Below are positions 59,791 through 64,000 of a stretch of 64,000 bases of DNA, in pieces. Numbering within the stretch: the first letter of the stretch is position 1; the number at the start of each line of letters is the position of its first letter. Origin of the DNA: an uncultured bacterium. GTDB lineage: Bacteria > Bacteroidota > Bacteroidia > Bacteroidales > Bacteroidaceae. The notes under the pieces were generated by a model. It made no database searches and had not been told where the DNA came from. It saw only the letters and a program-made list of their open reading frames with translations. The DNA lies in NCBI GenBank assembly GCA_905215555.1, contig CAJMQU010000025.1, positions 1 through 64,000 on the forward strand, written 5' to 3'. The translations under genes and the position numbers were made by a program.

Positions 59791-62577
59791 ATGAGAAGAT
59801 ACAATGTTTACTTGTTGCTGACTTTACTGTCCCTCTTCGGACTGGCAGCTTCGTGCGGCCGGCATGAACCCCGTTTCCGTATCGGGGTGTCGCAGTGCAG
59901 TGATGATGAATGGCGCCATCAGATGAATAACGAGATGCTGCGTGAAGCACTTTTTTACGATGGGGTAGAGGTAGACATCCGCACCGTGAAGGATGACAAT
60001 GCCCGTCAGATAGAAGATATCCGTGGTTTTATTGAAGAAGGCGTGGATTTGCTTGTAGTCGCTCCCAACGAAGCCGCCCCTATTACTCCGGTGGTGGAAG
60101 AGGCCTACGACAGGGGGATTCCCGTCATTGTGTTCGACCGTAAGATACTTTCCGACAAATATACCGCCTACATCGGCGCGGACAATTATGAGATAGGAAA
60201 GGCGATAGGCCGCTACGTGGTTAATATGCTTCAGGGACAAGGCAATGTAGTGGAAATATCCGGTCTGACAGGCTCCACACCGGCGATAGACCGCCATCAG
60301 GGATTTGTCTCAGCCATTTCCCCTTATTCCGGCATTAAACTCTTGGCTCGCGAAGACGCCGGATGGTTGCGCTCCGAGGCAGGACAGAAAATGGATACAT
60401 TACTGGCGCAGTTTCCTCGGATAGATGTGGTGTATGCCCAGAACGACCGTATGGCGGCAGGGGCTTATACTGTTGCCCGGCAGAAAGGGCGGGAGGGAGA
60501 GATGCGCTTTATCGGTACGGATGCCCTGCCCGGTGAAGGTTATGGCGTGGAGCAGGTGTTGAAAGGCGAACTGGATGCTACGTTTATTTATCCCACCGGC
60601 GGCGACCGGGTGGTGCAGATAGCGATGGATATCCTGAATAAACGTGACTTCCCGCGCGAAACGATATTGAGCACTTCTGTTGTGGATGGCACTAATGCCC
60701 AGATTATGCAGATGCAGACCACGCATATCGCCACCCTTGATGGAAAGATAGAGACGCTGAACGGAAAGATGAATCATTATCTCGACCGTTACGCCACACA
60801 GCAGGTGGTGTTGTTTGGCAGCTTGTTGGTGCTCCTGCTGGTTATCGGTCTGCTGATTGCCGTTTATCTCTCGTTGCGCACCAAGAATCGCCTGAACCGG
60901 GAGCTTTCTCGCCAGAAGGAGAAACTGGAAATGCAGAAGCAACAGTTGACGCAGCAGAAGGAACAGCTCATTCAGCAGAAGGAACAACTAATCCGGCAGA
61001 AGGAACAGTTGGAACAACTGTCCCATGAACTGGAAGCGGCCACCCATGCCAAACTGGTCTTCTTCACCAACGTCTCCCACGACTTCCGTACTCCGCTGAC
61101 GCTGATTGCCGACCCTGTCGAGCAACTTCTTGCCGACAAATCCCTCGGAGAGCGTTCCCGCCGGTTATTGGAACTGATGAAGAAGAACGTCAACATCCTC
61201 CTTCGCCTCGTCAATCAAATTCTTGATTTCCGTAAAGTGGAGAACGGACGTATGGAACTTCATTTGGAGCCTTTCGATTTATTAAGCAGCTTTCGTGGCT
61301 GGAACGATTCTTTCCGCATGGCTTTGCTGAAAAAGCATATTTCCTTCTCCTTTGAGGCTATGCCCGACATCGACTTCCGCATCATGGCCGACGGTGAGAA
61401 GATGGAACGTATCTACTTCAACCTGTTGTCCAATGCCGTGAAATATACTCCTGAGAATGGAAAGATAACCATAAAGCTGGAAGGCGATGCTATGAGCCTG
61501 CGCTTCTCCGTCTTCAATTCCGGCAGTCACATTTCTTCCAAAGAGGTGGATGCCATCTTCGAACGTTTCTATCAGATAGACGGGCATCAGGCGGGCACGG
61601 GTATCGGACTGGCTCTTGTCCGTGCTTTTGTAGAGATGCATGGCGGGCAAATCACTGCTCAGAGTGATGAGCGGGGAACTACATTTACTGTTCTTCTCCC
61701 GGCACAGAGCATTTCCCGGTATCATCCTACCGTGGTGACGCTGCCTGCTGAAGAAGCGGAAGTTGCTTCCACTTTAGTGGAAAGCGAGTTGCCGGCGGAT
61801 GAAGAAGCACCGGGAGTGGAAGGGCGTCCCACAGTGCTGGTCATTGACGATAATGCCGATATCCGCCATTACGTGAAGACATTGCTCGCCGAAGAATATC
61901 ATGTGCTGGATGCACCGGAAGCGGCTACTGGCATACGCCTCGCCATGAAGTACGTTCCCGATGTGATAATTTCCGATGTGATGATGCCCGGCATGGACGG
62001 TGTGGAGTGTTGCCGCCGCTTGAAAACGGAATTACAGACCTGCCATATTCCTGTGATTCTTCTCACAGCCTGTTCGCTCGATGAGCAGCGCATCCAGGGC
62101 TACAATGGAGGTGCGGACTCTTATATTTCCAAGCCTTTTAATTCGCAGTTGCTCTTGTCCCGCATCCGCAATCTGATAGATTCCCGCCGTCAGCTTCGCC
62201 AGTTCTTCGGGGATAATCAGACGTTGGCGAAGGAGAACATCAGCGATATGGATAAGGACTTTGTTTCGCGCTTCAAGGCTCTTGTGGAAGAAAAGATGCG
62301 GGAGCCGGAGCTCAATGTAGAAGACCTGGGCAAGGATATGGGACTCAGCCGCGTGCAGCTTTATCGTAAACTGAAGTCGCTCACCAACTATGCCCCGAAT
62401 GAGTTGTTGCGTCAGGCACGTCTTAAGAAAGCAGCCTCTCTGCTTGCCTCTTCCGAAATGACGGTTGCGGAAATAGCTTATGAAGTCGGTTTCTCTTCGC
62501 CCTCTTATTTCACGAAGTGCTACAAGGAGCAATTCGGTGAAAGTCCTACGGATTTCTTAAAGAGAAAGAAATTATAG
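59791..62577 (+). CDS. Hybrid two-component sensor with periplasmic fructose-type binding domain
   Basis: 928-residue one-protein sensor. Lipoprotein-like signal (GLAASC, Cys22), a periplasmic-binding domain of the ribose/fructose type (about 28-325), a transmembrane helix (about 345-368), and a coiled coil of repeated QQKEQLI units (about 380-412). Cytoplasmic part: His kinase with His430 in SHDFRTPL, HATPase domain (about 535-650), receiver with Asp729 in ISDVMMPGMDG, and an AraC-type DNA-binding domain (about 830-928). Matches the type that binds monomeric fructose in the B. thetaiotaomicron fructan locus (recalled). Likely activator of this locus. Confidence 0.93.
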   Translation: MRRYNVYLLLTLLSLFGLAASCGRHEPRFRIGVSQCSDDEWRHQMNNEMLREALFYDGVEVDIRTVKDDNARQIEDIRGFIEEGVDLLVVAPNEAAPITPVVEEAYDRGIPVIVFDRKILSDKYTAYIGADNYEIGKAIGRYVVNMLQGQGNVVEISGLTGSTPAIDRHQGFVSAISPYSGIKLLAREDAGWLRSEAGQKMDTLLAQFPRIDVVYAQNDRMAAGAYTVARQKGREGEMRFIGTDALPGEGYGVEQVLKGELDATFIYPTGGDRVVQIAMDILNKRDFPRETILSTSVVDGTNAQIMQMQTTHIATLDGKIETLNGKMNHYLDRYATQQVVLFGSLLVLLLVIGLLIAVYLSLRTKNRLNRELSRQKEKLEMQKQQLTQQKEQLIQQKEQLIRQKEQLEQLSHELEAATHAKLVFFTNVSHDFRTPLTLIADPVEQLLADKSLGERSRRLLELMKKNVNILLRLVNQILDFRKVENGRMELHLEPFDLLSSFRGWNDSFRMALLKKHISFSFEAMPDIDFRIMADGEKMERIYFNLLSNAVKYTPENGKITIKLEGDAMSLRFSVFNSGSHISSKEVDAIFERFYQIDGHQAGTGIGLALVRAFVEMHGGQITAQSDERGTTFTVLLPAQSISRYHPTVVTLPAEEAEVASTLVESELPADEEAPGVEGRPTVLVIDDNADIRHYVKTLLAEEYHVLDAPEAATGIRLAMKYVPDVIISDVMMPGMDGVECCRRLKTELQTCHIPVILLTACSLDEQRIQGYNGGADSYISKPFNSQLLLSRIRNLIDSRRQLRQFFGDNQTLAKENISDMDKDFVSRFKALVEEKMREPELNVEDLGKDMGLSRVQLYRKLKSLTNYAPNELLRQARLKKAASLLASSEMTVAEIAYEVGFSSPSYFTKCYKEQFGESPTDFLKRKKL

Positions 62578-62609
62578 TTTGACAGGGGTGCGAAACAATA
62601 ATAATTGCC

Positions 62610-62617
62610 TACTTTTG
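62610..62617 (+). promoter_or_regulatory. -7 promoter box for the second PfkB kinase
   Basis: TACTTTTG followed by C, 28 bases before the ATG at 62645. It starts a new transcript right after the sensor gene. Confidence 0.65.
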
Positions 62618-62644
62618 CAGTCTGAAAAAAGGAATAGATTTTTT

Positions 62645-63532
62645 ATGAAATACAATCTTTGTTGCATCGGATATATTACTTTGGATAAAGTAGTTACTCC
62701 GAAAAAGACAGTGCACATGCCAGGGGGGACGTCTTTCTATTTTGCACATGCCATCAAACATTTGAGTACGGAAGGTTTTCAACTTGTCACTGCCTTGGCG
62801 GATAGCGAAATGCCGGTAGTGGATGATTTGAGGAAAGAAGGTATTGAAGTGGAAGTGCTTCCGAGTGCCCGTTCCATTTGCTTTGAGAATATTTATGGCG
62901 AGGATACCAACGAACGGAAACAGCGTGTGACGGCGAAAGCCGATCCTTTCACGGTCGAAAGCCTGCAGGACGTGAATGCCCGTATTTATCACTTGGGCAG
63001 CTTGTTGGCAGACGATTTCTCGTTGGAGGTCATCAAGTCTCTTGCAGGCAAAGGTTTGCTCTCTCTTGATGTGCAAGGCTACTTGCGTGAAGTGCGGGAG
63101 GAAGAAGTGCTGGCTGTGGACTGGACTGAAAAGGAGGAGGCTTTGAAGTATATCCATATCCTGAAAGCCAATGAGCATGAGATGGAAGTCCTTACGCAGT
63201 GTGTGGATCCTTATGATGCCGCATTGAAACTGGCGGATTGGGGAGTCAGAGAGGTGTTGCTGACATTGGGAGATAAAGGTTCGCTTATTTATGTCGACGG
63301 ACGTTTTTATGAGATACCTGCCTATCCGGTGGAGAATGTGGCAGATGCTACCGGTTGCGGAGATACTTATATGGCAGGTTATCTTTATATGCGTAATAAA
63401 GGCGCTTCTTATCAGGAGGCCGGTTGCTTTGCCGCTGCCATGTGTTCGGTAAAGTTGCAAAGTTACGGGCCGTTCAGCGGAACGGAAGAGGAAGTGCTGG
63501 AACTGATCGGTAGGACGGTTATCAGCCGGTAA
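62645..63532 (+). CDS. PfkB-family carbohydrate kinase
   Basis: 295-residue ribokinase-family kinase. The start at 62645 places the -7 box correctly and gives the N-terminus MKYNLCCIGYITLDKV. PGGTSFYFAHA is the sugar-binding loop and ATGCGDTYMAGYLY contains the catalytic aspartate. Distinct from the locus fructokinase. Its own promoter suggests it is not strictly part of the fructan regulon. The substrate is unknown and could be a sugar, an inositol or a nucleoside. A strong terminator follows. Confidence 0.85.
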   Translation: MKYNLCCIGYITLDKVVTPKKTVHMPGGTSFYFAHAIKHLSTEGFQLVTALADSEMPVVDDLRKEGIEVEVLPSARSICFENIYGEDTNERKQRVTAKADPFTVESLQDVNARIYHLGSLLADDFSLEVIKSLAGKGLLSLDVQGYLREVREEEVLAVDWTEKEEALKYIHILKANEHEMEVLTQCVDPYDAALKLADWGVREVLLTLGDKGSLIYVDGRFYEIPAYPVENVADATGCGDTYMAGYLYMRNKGASYQEAGCFAAAMCSVKLQSYGPFSGTEEEVLELIGRTVISR

Positions 63533-63542
63533 AATAGGACTG

Positions 63543-63583
63543 AATGGAGGTGTGTCAAAAGTCACTTTTGACACACCTCCATT
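63543..63583 (+). terminator. Perfect 19-bp terminator hairpin
   Basis: AATGGAGGTGTGTCAAAAG (63543-63561) pairs without mismatch to 63565-63583 around TCA. It separates the kinase from the convergent small membrane protein gene. Confidence 0.85.
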
Positions 63584-63601
63584 GTTTACGGCAGCACTTG
63601 C

Positions 63602-63790
63602 TCATTTCAGTATTTGTGGCAAGTTTTCCCTTCCCCAGAAGTAATAGACGGCCAGGCCTACCCAGCTGGTCAGCAATACAAGGATGGCAACCAATAGTTT
63701 TTTCACTCCATCCACATTCCATCTCATAATTTCGAGTACTGCTTTGACGGCAAGTACCACACCAATGATCCAAATAATAAATCCAATCAT
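63602..63790 (-). CDS. Small PLDc_N-type membrane protein
   Basis: 62-residue protein with two transmembrane helices (about 2-22, and 30-52) joined by the loop LEIMRWNVDGVKK and ending VYYFWGRENLPQILK. The loop and YFWGR ending match the phospholipase-D N-terminal (PLDc_N) two-helix family, which has no phospholipase activity by itself. Start chosen at 63790 because the longer frame adds a polar leader. TTTATTTG on the minus strand at 63821-63828 is a possible -7 box. Confidence 0.75.
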   Translation of the reverse strand: MIGFIIWIIGVVLAVKAVLEIMRWNVDGVKKLLVAILVLLTSWVGLAVYYFWGRENLPQILK

Positions 63791-63826
63791 AATGTCCGTT
63801 GTTTTAATTTGATTTAGAAACAAATA

Positions 63827-63857
63827 AAGGCTGTATCCGGTTCGCGGGTACAGCCTT
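63827..63857. terminator. Hairpin between small membrane protein gene and partial gene
   Basis: AAGGCTGTA (63827-63835) pairs with TACAGCCTT (63849-63857), loop TCCGGTTCGCGGG. It probably terminates the partial minus-strand gene at the window end. Confidence 0.75.
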
Positions 63858-63898
63858 CGTTTTTAAGAGTTTATACTTTCTTATTTCAATTATTGAAA

Positions 63899-64000
63899 TT
63901 ATTCAGCATCTGTACCCCAGTTTTCACGAGCCAAACGCTTGTAGCTGTTGTAACGCCACTTAGCATTGTCTTCGGCAGCCTGGAACAACTCAGCAGCTTC
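63899..64000 (-). CDS. Partial gene, C-terminal 33 residues only
   Basis: The minus strand reads in frame from the window edge through EAAELFQAAEDNAKWRY and NSYKRLARENWGTDAE to a TAA at 63899-63901. A terminator hairpin follows, so this is the true 3' end of a gene that starts outside the window. The helical, charged tail with WRYNSYKRLA resembles the C-terminal end of pyruvate:ferredoxin oxidoreductases, but 33 residues are too few for a firm assignment. Confidence 0.6.
   Translation of the reverse strand, partial: EAAELFQAAEDNAKWRYNSYKRLARENWGTDAE

Noticed and set aside
60940..61020. Tandem repeat in the sensor gene as a possible frameshift or slippage site
   Set aside because: The repeats encode in-frame QQKEQL heptad-like units of a normal signalling coiled coil joining the membrane helix to the kinase.

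Overview
The window is chromosomal DNA from a gut Bacteroides or close relative. The evidence is the SusC/SusD pair with a surface glycan-binding lipoprotein, a one-protein hybrid two-component sensor, the Bacteroidales -7 promoter box TAnnTTTG in front of many genes, and the overall gene content (M49 dipeptidyl peptidase, BASS symporter, HTH-only AraC protein, EtfBA with a large acyl-CoA dehydrogenase). Nothing looks like a phage or an insertion sequence. No tRNA, rRNA or CRISPR was recognised.

Layout. 0.1-6.4 kb: leucine operon leuA-leuC-leuD-(LeuA/citramalate synthase paralogue)-leuB, then a decayed cation-efflux gene. 6.8-25.3 kb: housekeeping genes: cysK, a TPR lipoprotein-type gene, recQ, an AraC-type regulator, DPP III, an AlkD-like protein, a Fur-family regulator coupled to purA, a GH29 fucosidase, a YugP-like membrane protease, hisS, an unannotated 55-residue membrane peptide, a BASS symporter, groES-groEL, a small winged-helix protein and threonine aldolase. 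25.5-36.6 kb: a GH9-polysaccharide deacetylase fusion, a CbpA/CbpM-type chaperone pair, an acyltransferase-methyltransferase pair, a TPR signalling lipoprotein, an Fpg-like protein lacking the Pro2 nucleophile, and a GNAT-methyltransferase-rsgA operon in which rsgA is broken. 36.7-43.8 kb: etfB-etfA-TonB-like-acyl-CoA dehydrogenase operon, aminopeptidase C and a patatin. 43.9-63.5 kb: a fructan utilisation locus. 63.6-64 kb: a small membrane protein and the tail of a gene running off the window.

The fructan locus forms a complete pathway. A minus-strand susC-susD-glycan-binding protein-GH32 operon captures and cuts fructan at the surface. A divergent GH32 exo-fructosidase releases fructose, an MFS porter imports it and a PfkB fructokinase phosphorylates it. 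A hybrid sensor with a periplasmic sugar-binding domain is the likely regulator. A GH36 alpha-galactosidase between kinase and sensor would add raffinose-family sugars. A perfect 16-bp element occurs twice in the susC/GH32 divergent region, in the same orientation relative to each gene. A 28-bp promoter-leader segment is shared by the GH32 and transporter genes.

The most unusual signal is non-coding. Three intergenic regions (7.8, 18.5 and 20.3 kb) each hold a tandem array with an exact 22-bp period made of short arms in alternating orientation. The architecture is conserved, but the arm sequence is different in each array. A looser 22-bp repeat lies at 29.65 kb. There are also several long imperfect snap-back repeats (14.2, 40.1 and 41.5 kb) that seem to form a second family.
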